Shown here: positions 1 through 31,587 of the stretch, piece after piece | Layout of the letters: each line of letters begins with the position of its first letter | Numbering within the stretch: the stretch's first letter is position 1 | Origin: Branchiostoma floridae | Taxonomy: Eukaryota > Chordata > Leptocardii > Amphioxiformes > Branchiostomatidae | Reading direction: 5' to 3' | DNA length: 64,000 bases | Assembly: GCF_000003815.2 (NCBI RefSeq) | Contig: NC_049980.1 | Coordinates: 6,674,828-6,738,827, forward strand | The notes under the pieces: generated by a model | Told to the model about the DNA's origin: nothing | The model's database searches: none | Seen by the model: the letters and a program-made list of their open reading frames with translations, nothing else | Position numbers and translations under genes: made by a program

Positions 1-1143
1 TTTGAGTACCCTAAATTACTTTGTAACTTTTCTACATACGAATGAAGGCTCACCTTGGGGATAACCGCTAACCGCTAAGCGAACCCTTCGGTAACCGCAA
101 AAAAGCGACCCCTTACGATCGGACTTCCGAAATTTCAAACATAATGTGCTTTACTTTCAACACTTGAATATCAAAGTAAAACCCGTGGGCAAAAGGTAAA
201 AAGTGATTTGAGTACCCAAAATTACTTTGTAACTTTTCTACATACGAGTGAAGGCTCACCTGGGGGATAACCGGTAACCGCTAAGCGAACCCTTCGGTAA
301 CCGCAAAAAAGCGACCCCTTACGATCGGACTTCCGAAATTTCAAACATAATGTGCGTTACTTTCAACACTTGAATATCATAGTAAAACCCGTAGGCAAAA
401 GGTAAAAAGTGATTTGAGTACCCAAAATTACTTTGTAACTTTTCTACATACGAGTGAAGGCTCACCTGGGGGATAACCGCTAACCGCTAAGCGAACCCTT
501 CGGTAACCGCAAAAAAGCGACCCCTTACGATCGGACTTCCGAAATTTCAAACAAAATGTGCGTTACTTTCAACACTTGAATATCATAGTAAAACCCGTGG
601 GCAAAAGGTAAAAAGTGATTTGAGTACCCAAAATTACTTTGTAACTTTTCTACATACGAGTGAAGGCTCACCTGGGGGATAACCGCTAACCGCTAAGCGA
701 ACCCTTCGGTAACCGCAAAAAAGCGACCCCTTACGATCGGACTTCCGAAATTTCAAACAAAATGTGCGTTACTTTCAACACTTGAATATCATAGTAAAAC
801 CCGTGGGCAAAAGGTAAAAAGTGATTTGAGTACCCAAAATTACTTTGTAACTTTTCTACATACGAGTGATGGCTCACCTGGGGGATAACCGCTAACCGCT
901 AAGCGAACCCTTCGGTAACCGCAAAAAAGCGACCCCTTACGATCGGACTTCCGAAATTTGAAACAAAATGTGCGTTACTTTCAACACTTGAATATCATAG
1001 TAAAACCCGTGGGAAAAAGGTAAAAAGTGATTTGAGTACCCAAAATTACTTTGTAACTTTTCTACATACGAGTGAAGGCTCACCTGGGGGATAACCGCTA
1101 ACCGCTAAGCGAACCCTTCGGTAACCCAAAAAAGCGACCCCTT
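1..1143. repeat. 206-bp satellite array (family A)
   Basis: A tandem array whose unit begins TTTGAGTACCCAAAATTAC. Unit starts at 1, 207, 413, 619, 825 and 1031 give a constant 206-bp period; the sixth copy is cut at about 1143, where a second satellite begins. The copies are nearly identical, which suggests recent amplification or homogenisation. Each unit contains a short internal duplication (ACCGCTAACCGCTAAGCG). No coding potential is supported. Confidence 0.95.
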
Positions 1144-2572
1144 ACCTTGGAAAGGTCCATTAGCAAGGAATCGAAAGATGCAAACCTCAAAATGTTGTGA
1201 TACTTCCTTCTCGAGATATTCTTGAGCATATGGGCTCTGTTTAGGTGTAACCGCTAGCTCCTTTTTTGGAACACCGCCGTTCACGGCACCGGGTGGGGGT
1301 GACTTACGGACGCGATTGTAGCTTGGACTTCAAGTTCCGGCCGTGCAAGCTTGGTATGGTTGGAAAGGTCGCTTGGTAAGGAATCGGAAGATGCAAACCG
1401 CAAAATGTTGTGATACTTCCTTCTCGAGATATTCTTGAGCATATGGGCTCTGTTTAGGTGTAACCGCTAGCTCCTTTTTTGGGACACCGCCGTTCACGGC
1501 ACCGGGTAGGGGGTGACTTACGGACACGATTGTAGCTTGGACTTCAAGTTCCGGCCGTGCAAGTTTGGTATGGTTGGAAAGGTCGCTTGGTAAGGAATCG
1601 GAAGATGCAAACCGCAAAATGTTGTGATACTTCCTTCTCGAGATATTCTTGAGCATATGGGCTCTGTTTAGGTGTAACCGCTAGCTCCTTTTTTGGAACA
1701 CCGCCGGTCACGGCACCGGGTAGGGGGTGACTTACGGACGCGATTGTAGCTTGGACTTCAGTTCCGGCCGTGCAAGCTTGGTATGGTTGGAAAGGTCGCT
1801 TGGTAAGGAATCGGAAGATGCAAACCGCAAAATGTTGTGATACTTCCTTCTCGAGATATTCTTGAGCATATGGGCTCTGTTTAGGTGTAACCGCTAGCTC
1901 CTTTTTTGGAACACCGCCGGTCACGGCACCGGGTAGGGGGTGACTTACGGACGCGATTGTAGCTTGGACTTCAAGTTCCGGCCCTGCAAGCTTGGTATGG
2001 TTGGAAAGGTCGCTTGGTAAGGAATCGGAAGATGCAAACCGCAAAATGTTGTGATACTTCCTTCTCGAGATATTCTTGAGCATATGGGCTCTGTTTAGGT
2101 GTAACCGCTAGCTCCTTTTTTGGAACACCGCCGGTCACGGCACCGGGTAGGGGGTGACTTACGGACGCGATTGTAGCTTGGGCTTCAAGTTCCGGCCGTG
2201 CAAGCTTGGTATGGTTGGAAAGGTCCATTAGCAAGGAATCGAAAGATGCAAACCGCAAAATGTTGTGATACTTCCTTCTCGAGATATTCTTGAGCATATG
2301 GGCTCTGTTTAGGCGTAACCGCTAGCTCCTTTTTTGGAACACCGCCGGTCACGGCACCGGGTAGGGGGTGACTTAAGACTGCGATTGTAGCCTAGGGTTC
2401 AAGTTCCAGCCTGGCAAACTTGGTATCGTTGGAAAGGTCGCTTGGTAAGAAATCGCTAGCTACTTTTTTAAAGCACCGCCTGTCGCGGCACCTGGTAGGG
2501 TAAGATAGACTGCGATTGTAACTTAGAGTTCACGTCCCGGCCCAGCAAACTTGGTATCATTCGAAAGGTCCT
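1144..2572. repeat. 214-bp satellite array (family B)
   Basis: A second tandem array directly abuts the first. The word GGAAAGGTC recurs at 1149, 1362, 1576, 1789, 2003, 2217 and 2431, a 213-214 bp period. Copies are near identical up to about 2400 and then diverge. Family B shares a similar unit length and an ACCGCTA core with family A, so the two may be old relatives. The open frames on the minus strand (1330-2297) simply follow the repeat. Confidence 0.94.
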
Positions 2573-2575
2573 TTA

Positions 2576-3637
2576 AGCCCCGGTCACAAAGCGCGTACGA
2601 TTCCTTGCGATGGACTATTCCGCATATCGTACGATGAGCGCAGTACATCGCAAGAAAATCGTAAGCATCGCAAGCCATCGCAACGCATCGGATGGTGTTC
2701 AAAATTTTTCCAGCGTCGCACGATTTTTCACTTGTGTCTCTTCTGTATAGCCGTCTGACCGCTTTTGTGCTTCTTTAACCAACAAAATGTGGACATAGCT
2801 GTTAAATACCTTCCTATAATATCTTTAACTGTAAAAATAAATTAAAAGAGACCATGACAACAAGAGTATTACAAGCAAAAGTTCAAATCAAGCGTGAGTA
2901 CTGGTATGGTTATCTCGGCCTGCTTGCCGGCTCTACGTGTCAGGCTCTTTCGAAGATCGTATCATGATATGCTATCAACAAAAAGATGCCATCATACAAA
3001 ACTCATACGATAAGCATTATATCATATATATTTCCGACTCATAGAGCCTGCCTTTATGTTCGAGTTGTCCCCATGGTTATTACGATTATGGTAAACTGAC
3101 CCAAGACCGACGAGAGCTGAGATTTGATCTAATTATAAACTCACGTGCATGAAGCGATAAAACAATTGTCTGCATCACCTGTGCGGGGCGCGCTGTTCTC
3201 TGGTTGCGACTGTGGCAGTTGCGACTGATATATTTCCCCTTTTCGTCAATATCGACAATATCAGGGAAAACTGAAACCATCACAACATGCTAAAACATCA
3301 TAAATCTATAACCTCATCAGTAGACAAAAATTGCCGTAATGAACTCTGTTATGGGGGCAAATAAAATCTTACGACGATAGCGAAATTTTGAACATGTTCA
3401 AAATCCATTTCAGCTCTATTTTTCGCCATACGACGCTCCCCGATTTACTATGATTCACTGCGATTGACGCAGGCACGCTCTTATGACCTCATCGTACGAT
3501 GCACTACGCGCTTTGTGACCACGGCTTTATATACTTAAACCATTGCTTCCGATTCTCCCCCGACTTACGACGCACTGCGCTTATCCTGCGCATCGGAAGG
3601 AATCGCAAGGAATCGTACGCGCTTTGTGACCGGGGCT
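2576..3637. mobile_element. Harbinger-like non-autonomous DNA transposon
   Basis: The 1062-bp element has terminal inverted repeats of about 35 bp beginning AGCCCCGGTCACAAAGCGCG at 2576 and ending as the reverse complement at 3637. It is flanked by a 3-bp duplication TTA (2573-2575 and 3638-3640). TTA/TAA duplications are typical of the PIF/Harbinger superfamily. No transposase frame is visible. It split a family B satellite unit: the sequence before it (GGAAAGGTCC) and after it (GTGAGGAATCG) read on as one unit. An extra diverged copy of the right end sits inside at about 3497-3530. Confidence 0.85.
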
Positions 3638-3640
3638 TTA

Positions 3641-4060
3641 GTGAGGAATCGACGGTTGAAAACCGCAGTTCAATCGGATTCATCCTTCTTGAGTTATTTT
3701 GAGTATAGGCGCTCTGTTTAGGCGCTCTCTTGTCGAGATATTCTCCATTATAGGTTCACCCTAACTTACCGCTAACATACCCTTACGCGCTTCTATACGC
3801 CGATGTAGGGAATTGTAATCCGCAAACCGCATTAAATATAGAATATTTTGCTTTGTTGTCGAGATATTCTCGATTATAACCCTAACTTACGGCTAACCTT
3901 CCCCTTACGCGCTTCTATTTTTGCAATCTTCACGATCTTCAAATGTGTTGAACTAGGTATTATTGGAAAGGTCCCTTAGTAGGAAATTTTAATCCCCAAA
4001 CAGCATGGAAATATTGTGCTTTGTTGCCGAGATATTCTCGATCATAGGTACTACTGTCTC
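3641..4060. repeat. Degenerate satellite-like units after the insertion
   Basis: Diverged units related to family B continue here. Recurrent words are GAGATATTCTCGAT, CCTAACTTACCGCTAAC and CTTACGCGCTTCTA, with repeated GGTCCCTTAGT unit starts. Divergence rises away from the array core, as expected at the edge of a satellite block. Confidence 0.75.
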
Positions 4061-4228
4061 TTTACAAGAAGGAGTTTACAATTGGCGGTAATCGTAAGGA
4101 TGCCTAGTGACATGTAATGACATGAAAGTAAGTGCCCCAGGTGCAACCATTAGATTGTAAGGAAGGATATGAAGTGCTCACACTGGGAAGGACCCCTAGT
4201 CTTTTCACTAAGTGTTATGGGTTCTTAA

Positions 4229-4745
4229 AGGGGCATTCCACTCCACACCGGAGTGTTTTTTTCCGATATATATATAAATTCTAGGAAATGATAAATGCAT
4301 ACTACTTCACATTATACGATAAAGTACCCGGTTGTTCCACGTGCCTCAAAAAGCGTTCAGTCTTCTACTAAACTCCCCAGGTACCCTCTAACTGAATTAA
4401 TCCTATGGCTGAATACAATGCAAAACTTTTAGGCAAGGTTACAAAACGAATTTCAGGTTCGCTAAGAAATCTCGTCTTATTCTTGTATTCTTTGCTATCT
4501 TATGAGCAATTTGCCTTCTCGGTGTGCTTAGCGAACCTCATTTATTCCGAAAATATGCACAATAAACAAAGTGTCTATGCGTATCGGGAATGCATGGGTA
4601 GGGTCTGCATGGGATTAGTGAGTGTCATATTGTTTTCCAAAACACACATCGCGCAATTCATCCCAAGGTGAATTCGGCTGATTATGTATTCATTGACACA
4701 TGATCTATTGGAAAACACTACTCCTTTCTGGAGTGGAATGCCCCT
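4229..4745. mobile_element. TTAA-flanked miniature element
   Basis: Inverted termini AGGGGCATTCCACTCCA (4229 onward) and the complement ending at 4745 enclose 517 bp. The element is flanked by TTAA on both sides (4225-4228 and 4746-4749). TTAA target sites are typical of piggyBac and Kolobok superfamilies. The frame at 4405-4671 lies inside and resembles no transposase. Confidence 0.75.
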
Positions 4746-4794
4746 TTAAACGTGCTTTAATAAATAGGTGTTGCTCTTCTCTAACACGGGACCT

Positions 4795-4965
4795 CCGCTT
4801 AATGTCGTATGTAAGGGACTCTCCTGAAAGTAGCTAGGTACTCATTTTCACCTGCACGAAGTGAAGAAAGTTGTGTAAAGCGCCATTCCTAACAACATTG
4901 GAGCATACTATAGTATATGGGGTTTGAACTGAGCTAAACACACTACTTATCGTGCTACATGATGC
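4795..4965 (-). mobile_element. tRNA-derived SINE fragment
   Basis: Read on the minus strand this shares its layout with the SINEs at 14640-14880 and 29350-29643: a B-box-like GTTCAAACCCC, then a GGCGCTTTACACAACTTT block and a GTGAAAATGAGTACCTAGCT block. The copy is degenerate. Confidence 0.55.
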
Positions 4966-5484
4966 CACATTTTCCTAATTATACTAGATTCTATATACAC
5001 AAAAGTGAATGTCTCCTGCCAGTTTTTGATTACTTGAAGACAAATCTCCAACAAAGCTAACTGAAAGGAGAACATACATTGTTTGTATGAAGCATCCTGT
5101 GAAGTGTGAGCCAACGTACAATAAAATGTGATGTTATTGGATGGAAGTACTAGCCTATCATTGTAATTTCGAATTCCCCATGCAGAAAAGAACGAACAAG
5201 GAATGAAGTCTTTCTTGTCCCGTCACTACCTGCTTCAATGACAGTTTTCACATATGGAACTCGTGTTTCTGTAATATGGGTAACAACCGTGCCATTTGAT
5301 GGTTTATGTTGTTGTTGTCTCTCTAACCGCTTCAGTTCGTCGGTATATGGTCACATGTGCTTTACTATGCAAACTGGCAATGACCATGGTGCTGATAACG
5401 CTATCCGGAGCTACATGCCCTGTCATGTCACATAGATCTGCTAGGCGGCGCTTCACTACAGTGCCACAGCTGCTGACTGGGCGT
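4966..5484. other. Intergenic sequence upstream of LYPLA
   Basis: No gene or clear repeat seen. Sequence is AT-rich up to about 5400 and becomes GC-rich with CpGs towards the LYPLA promoter. Confidence 0.6.
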
Positions 5485-5494
5485 TCTCGCGAGA
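5485..5494. promoter_or_regulatory. TCTCGCGAGA promoter motif
   Basis: The palindrome TCTCGCGAGA occurs 328 bp before the LYPLA start codon, in a locally GC-rich, CpG-containing stretch. In animals this motif marks many TATA-less housekeeping promoters and is bound by BANP (earlier linked to Kaiso). Its position fits the LYPLA core promoter; the transcription start itself cannot be read from sequence. Confidence 0.5.
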
Positions 5495-5821
5495 GCCTCT
5501 CAGCACGAGATTTTCGTTCTCAGGCCGACCCAGCGAACATCCATCGATCTGTGAGTTTGTGGGACCATTTCCCCGTCATTTTTGTCCTCAAAAATTCTGG
5601 CGTTTCGGCTCGCTTCTCCCATTAGGAGAAACACAGGCATCCTTCTGCCCTGTGTCTTTCTCTTGGGATCGGTGCGAGGTTCGTTCTTCGGCGGCGCTGC
5701 GTGGAAGAAGGGCTCGTCGGTTGAGGAGGAGGGGTGTGAGTCGACCGGGAGTCATCACCATCCTGCCAAACAGCCACCTTGGGGTTCAGTCGCCGGCACA
5801 CCTCAGCAGTTGAACCGTTTT

Positions 5822-25728
<19,907 letters not shown>

Positions 25729-28700
25729 ATTCTTATCCTCCAAGAGCTTTGAAACCACTGGTTCATCTCAGGCCTTTGTTGGAACTGTACATGGGGAAAT
25801 GTCATCACCACACTTTAAAGCTTTCCACCCTCCGGTGGTTTTATGGTATATAAGAGATGTTAGCAGTAAAAGAAGGATAGTAGTTTGCATATGGTCTTTT
25901 CTGTTTCATGTTTCTTGACTGTGTAGTTCTTATGGTGACGGTTTTATAAGATCATATCATGATTTATCTGTGGCCGTCCTTGATAATATGACAAATAATA
26001 GTGACACAAGCAACTTAGTTATGATTTTGGAAACGGTCAGACGTTTCATCAGTGACAGTGAGTAAAATGTGTTGATCTACAGATTTATAGCCAAAAAAAA
26101 TATGGTTTGTTATGTAAATGAGTTGAAGACAAATACATGCTTTTCATTGACGTCATACTAATTATAATTTGAATCCTCAGTCGACCATGTTGGCGGGTAA
26201 TTGAATTAAGCAGTCACCGTAGCATCTTCGTTAGTCTGTGTAACACAAACTCCGCTGTCCAGGGCTGTAACTGGCCCCTCCCAGTTCCCCTGACTAATAG
26301 GGCTATTCTTTATCAAGCTTCTAGCAGGCCGGCAGATGTTTGGCATGCTGCTATCTATAAGCGAGATTTAATCAGGCTACATCTTCATGACACTGTGGTT
26401 TACAGACGTACGCTGTGATCCAACATGGCTAAGGTGACGTCATAAAAAGTATACTGTATACTAGATAGTCCAATAGGAAACCAAAATAAGACAAAGTCTA
26501 TACAAGGATGATGCCAGTTAGCTCCTGTTGTCTGAGTACAGTAGCTACAGTAATGTTGTCTCACAGGGTAGGTAGGGTTACATGTATATCCCTAGTACTG
26601 GATAGTTGGATAGTTGAAGGCCGCCTTTCTTGATTGTCAAAATTTGTCAACTTATTTACAGATCAAGTCATTGCTTTTTGTTATAAACCTGCTGATCAAC
26701 AAATCTTACTCAGTGTGACTGACAAAAGACTGTAGACACTGTCTGAAACATCAGTTGACCATTTTCAAAATCATATCCAGTTGAATAACAGTTACATGTA
26801 CTGTATATTACTATTGTTTGGCATATTGTGTTTCCTAGATGTCTAACCTTTATCGGTATTCTTGATAATTTATATGTTGTGATATGTACTTCATAGAGCA
26901 TTTAGTTTATTGATCAGACCAATTTGAAAACTGAGATTTTGTCCAAAGTTTTCAAAGAATTGATTATAATAATTGTGCTTCTTGTCAGTAGACTTGTGCT
27001 CTCCCTGTAGTGTAGGTACGGTTAATATATGGGATGAACCTAAGTAATGAAGTACTATTAAAGATCATGACAATATGATGTTAATGGAGTAGTATACATG
27101 GGGAAATATTTAAACATGTACAAAAGCTCACTATACCTTTACCCTGTAAAATACCTGGAACAAGAGAGGATATACGTTACAGGAAAAACCTAGTTACACC
27201 CCACATACAATGTAATTAATGGAGTACCAATAGAAGTTCCATAGAAATGTCTTGTCTACTACTGGTGTTGGTAGTTTCCAAGCAGATTATGGGAGGAAAG
27301 ATGATGATCTTGTTAACTGATGAGAGGGCTGAAACAGATTGGAGCAGCCAGGAGACGTGAATGATCTTTCCTCCCAATAGCTGCTTAAGACTACTTTAAT
27401 TGGAGATCACATTATAGCATGTATGGTGACAGTTCCACATTGTGACTTGTATTCCCTGATGTAGAGTACCTACTAAGTACTTGACTTCATGTTTGACAAC
27501 TCTATAGTAGTGACTATAGGACACACACATCCGTAAAAAACACAATAATTGAACCCAAAAGTACATTGTACAACCTGTATAGCAGTATTCCTTAACAACA
27601 TACTACATAACCAGTAGCATCCTTTCTATTCGTATGGTAACGCAAACATCCACGGAATTCAACTTTTCAAACAATTTGTTTTTGTTGTACCAAGAAGAAA
27701 AAGTCACTCGATGTACACTCATATATACAACCGTCTTTTACACATAGCATACATGTATCTGCATGCTAATTACACAATTGTCCCAGTCTTGTTATTATTA
27801 TTATTAATCCCATACAATAGGCAGCTGCATAAGAAGATGATATTATAAAGATTGTAAAGCCATGCATTTACTGTCAAGACTGTAACTTACTCCAGAGAGG
27901 CCTATACATCACTTCTAGTTTCTTCTATACTAGTGTATTTTAAAGAATTACAAGTACATTTAAGAGAAAGAATCTCAGACCACTATAGAATTTATCAGCA
28001 TGGAAGGAAAGTCAGAAAACACCATATTACATGTACATGACACACACATATGATTTAACATTGTTTGTCTCTTTACTTTGATTGATGATGTAAGAGTTGT
28101 GATAATAAGTCTGCGGCCTCACCCGGAAATAAGGCAAACAACTCAAACTATCGGGCATAATTGTAATGTTTAAAGCCATTTGTGAGTGCCTAGTATAGTA
28201 ATTGAAATCATTCTGAATATTGCTTTGCAGGCGACACCCAGTAACAGTAGGTGAAAGAGAAGGGAAAAACATGGACAATTGAGCTGTATCTGATATGTGC
28301 AGATAAACGTGCAATTGCTCTGCTGATAGAAAGTCAGATACCCACTTCTTTCTTGTTGAATTACAAAGCCTTAGGGATTCCTCATCAAACGTCTTCTTAG
28401 ATTTCATGGAACATGACCCACACAGCTCTCTTCATAGAATACCTTAGTTTGTTTTTTCACTTACCTACTGCTTTTCAAAAAGACATCAACTGGAAGTATA
28501 TGAATGATCACAATAATTTGGTGGACATTGATAAAAGACTAAATAGTATGATATTGCTAATTATGATGATCAAAATTTGAGTTGTAAACTATATTTCAAG
28601 GTGAGGCCAACTTATTAATCACTCCTTGCAATGGTGAATGCCCTGTAACTAGCTATAGAAAGAAGTACTTAAGGTAAAATCAAATCATACTGGTAATCAT

Positions 28701-28930
28701 TTATTGTTTTAACCTCGAATATTTGAAAACAATATAGTGTAACTGCTATGTACACTGTATGAATCCCTGGCAATTATCATGCTTCAATTGATAATGGGAT
28801 CCACTGTTCATCATTTTTTTGTCTATGGTGGTTATAAAAAAAGTAGAAATATATTGAAGTCTGTGACTGATGTATGACATTTGTCAATCATTTCCTCATT
28901 TTTCCAGATAAGAGGGCATCTGTCAGGGTG
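25729..28930. other. LYPLA 3' region and intergenic sequence
   Basis: Holds the LYPLA 3' untranslated region (no clear AATAAA seen) and AT-rich intergenic sequence. Two copies of the CATATCCAGTT repeat lie here (25990-26052 reverse, 26738-26862). The 126-codon frame at 28027-28407 (minus) shows no family I recognise and I do not call it a gene. Confidence 0.55.
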
Positions 28931-28957
28931 TTTTTTTTTTTAAGCCAACTTCTGTGC

Positions 28958-29155
28958 TAGTTCAACTTTTTACGAAGGGTAACTATAATATCCATTGTTT
29001 TTAAAAATAATATTTTGGAATATCAAGTTGATGTTTTCTAACTGCCAAATTTTGCTACTGTTGCAATTTGAAACCACCGTACATTATTGATATCCCTAAG
29101 TACCCTGCATTTAAAACAACGGATATATGTCACTCCTGGGACAAAGGTAAACTAG
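28958..29155. mobile_element. Degenerate GCTAGTTCACCTTTA-ended element
   Basis: Ends GCTAGTTCAACTTTTTACG and ACAAAGGTAAACTAGC are inverted repeats of the family at 35296-35515 and 55718-55935, with the same internal GCAATTTGAAACCACCGT and TGATATCCCTAAGTACCCTG. Confidence 0.6.
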
Positions 29156-29349
29156 CCAGCCGCTACACAGTGACACCTGGCTTACCTGTGACAGTCCACA
29201 AACATGAAGAAACTGTGTTTTTCGAACTTGAATTAAAATCAACATAGTCGCAACATTTCATGCAATGTATACAATGCATTGACTTTTCACGCTGACTAAA
29301 AGCAAAATTACATTGCAACATTGAACAAAACTGACCAAGATAAATACCC

Positions 29350-29643
29350 AGTGGGACCGCATAGCGCAACGGCAGCGTGTTCAGCTCGGGACGGAGAGGT
29401 CTCTGGTTCAAATCCGGCTGCCGTGTTACTGATCTTATGCCCTTGAGAAAGGCACTTTACACGACTCTCATTACTTTACTCAGGTTAAAATGAGTACCTA
29501 GCTTTGGCTAGGGCCGTCCCTCGGATAGGACCCTTAAATGGAGCCATACCCCAGGCACGTTAAAGAACCCCACACGTGCGATGGTGCGGTGTAAGTGGTT
29601 CAGAGAGATAGATAGATAGATATAGATATAGATATAGATATAA
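29350..29643 (+). mobile_element. tRNA-derived SINE with GATA-type tail
   Basis: The head resembles a tRNA: A-box TAGCGCAACGGCAGCG and B-box GGTTCAAATCC, correctly spaced. The body continues GCCCTTGAGAAAGGCACTTT and ACCTAGCTTTGGCTAGGG, and the element ends in a simple GATA/TATAGA repeat (29607-29643). A true tRNA gene is unlikely because the head runs on into the shared SINE body. Confidence 0.8.
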
Positions 29644-29948
29644 TAAGCCATGTATTGCAATTTCAATAAATTTAAATCTAAACGAGTCAAAATCACAAAG
29701 CAATCATTGTTTATCAGAACAGGTGTCAAAGCCTACCTTTTTTGATTAGCCTAAGAAAACAAAAGAGGGGGCAAAATGATTCATCAGTATACAAGGAAAG
29801 GAAAATTTGTGATTGTACAGTATCTTATGATACAGATATGAAATACCTGTGCAGTTTTTAGCAGTCTTCGTATATCGTGCAAAGATATATTTGATCGCTA
29901 GGTGGCACTACTGGACTGGACATGCCTGAACCTGAACCAAGCCGACAA

Positions 29949-29960
29949 TTTCGCGCCAAA
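29949..29960 (+). promoter_or_regulatory. E2F-type site upstream of MDC1
   Basis: TTTCGCGCCAAA matches the E2F/DP consensus on both half-sites. It lies about 1.6 kb before the MDC1 start codon, where a 5' untranslated exon and promoter are expected. Possible untranslated-exon donors follow at 29989 (CCG|GTATGA) and 30281 (CAG|GTAAAT). Confidence 0.5.
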
Positions 29961-31140
29961 AATGAGGATGAGACCATTCTAAACGCCGGTATGACAGCTC
30001 ATTTGTTTCTTTATCAGATCTATTTCTGATAAATTTGTACAATCTAATTTACTCTAGATATCAATTTAAATGTAATTTTGCATGCTTTACTCCAAAATAA
30101 GTATACAATGTACAATATCTGGATATTGATATTATATTTTGTCTACCCTATTGTGGAATGGTAACTCCCGAAAGAGCCTTTTCAAAACATGGCCGAAAAG
30201 AAGTGAGAAGCGGCGTTGGTTCTGTTCATTTCAAGTTTATCGCTTTCACCTTGCTTCTAACCTAGGATTATACTGGACAGGTAAATTTTGAGAAAGGTAA
30301 ATATCTTCTCTATATTATTTTATCAAGCTTTGACAATTGTCTTGAGGGTGAAATTAGATATAATATGCGTCTAGCAGTGAGTGAAGTTTATAAATTTTTC
30401 GCCCCCCTCCCCTTTTCGGAGGCCAAACTTTTTTCAGACAAATTATCAATTATCTGATGATATGCTGATATATTCTATGTGTTTTTCTATGGTGTGATTG
30501 GAGAACTAAACAGTGTTCTCATGTTTAATCGGTCAGTAGAAACGTAAAACTTGAAAGAGCTTCACCATGAATTTGGTTTGGAAACTTGAGGCATTATTAT
30601 CAAAACAAAGCCCTGAGTCGTGACTTTTAGTAGTTTTACATATGGTGATTAGCTCATTTGCACATGTATGGATTTTCCTAGCGTAGAGGCTACTAGTATT
30701 CCTGTCGACCTCTAAGGCCCTATTCATGATGCAAAAATCAAAATGCTTTACTAGTAATTTGACTTGGCGTACAAGTCAACTTTAAACGGTTTGCATTTTG
30801 CATTTATGATGCAAACTTGTTAATAGGTTGTTGTGATCCTACACAGCCTTGTGCATTTGCTTCAGATTCTTGATCTTCAATTAGCACGTCAGAAGTGCTG
30901 TCTATAAATAAATAATATACTATAATGTTGAAGCCACGTTCCTCCATGGCCTTGGGTATATAACCTCCTTGGATAATTTAATACTCAAAACCAAATTTGA
31001 AGCCGATTTGATCCAAGCCAGGCACAGATTCGGTTTAGAGTGTTTGTGCTCACAACTTGTAGGGGCTTGGGTTGCCAAATCGAATGAACAGTGTTGATTT
31101 TTACATCATGAACGGGGCGTAACAGCCCCTATGTCATTCC

Positions 31141-31557
31141 TGTGACGAGAAAATGTTCGATACAGGTGTTCCGGACCGGGCCGCTACGATTCCGTATCGC
31201 ACAGGTTCGAAACGCGTATCACACAGGCTTTCTTCGAGTAAATCGAACCATTTCGAGCGGGCCGAATACGGCTCGGCAATTCGAATACCTGATTCGGACG
31301 TTGGAACATTGCTGTTGCAACACTTTTGGTTCGAGGGCACCGAATTTGTTCACCTTCTGGCGCATTTCGCATCAAAACATGGGTTTTCTCAGGTGGGTAT
31401 GACATAAATAAAATACAACACGGTGTATTCCGCATCACCCTCGGTCTCAGTCCTCCCGCGGGTCGGATCACCCTCCGGCCTTCGGGTGATCCGACCCACG
31501 GTCGGGCTGATACCTTGGGTGATACTGATACGGAATACACCGTGTCGTATTCTATAT
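31141..31557. mobile_element. Palindrome-rich element before the first MDC1 coding exon
   Basis: Begins GTGACGAGAAAATGTTCGAT. A related copy runs in reverse at 47632-47990, where the same start appears as ATCAAACGTTCTGTCAC. The 3' half forms nested inverted repeats: 31412-31440 with 31517-31550, and inside them GGGTCGGATCACCC (31460-31473) with its exact complement (31483-31496). It ends about 30 bp before the ATG exon. Confidence 0.65.
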
Positions 31558-31587
31558 GTACTGTATGATGTTCTTATGTCTCCACAG

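Noticed and set aside
1330..2297. Minus-strand open frames of 108-179 codons with repeated protein sequence
   Set aside because: They follow the 214-bp satellite exactly, and the unit length is not a multiple of three, so the frame shifts at unit borders. No sign of protein constraint.
5582..5821. Open frame upstream and in frame with the LYPLA start
   Set aside because: The conserved family start is MCGN at 5822; the upstream part is GC-rich leader with no similarity to family members.
28027..28407. 126-codon frame on the minus strand
   Set aside because: No family recognised and no neighbouring exon signals; AT-rich intergenic sequence yields such frames by chance.
29350..29425. tRNA-like sequence with A and B boxes
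   Set aside because: It runs directly into the SINE body and GATA tail shared in part with 14640-14880; acceptor stem pairing is poor.
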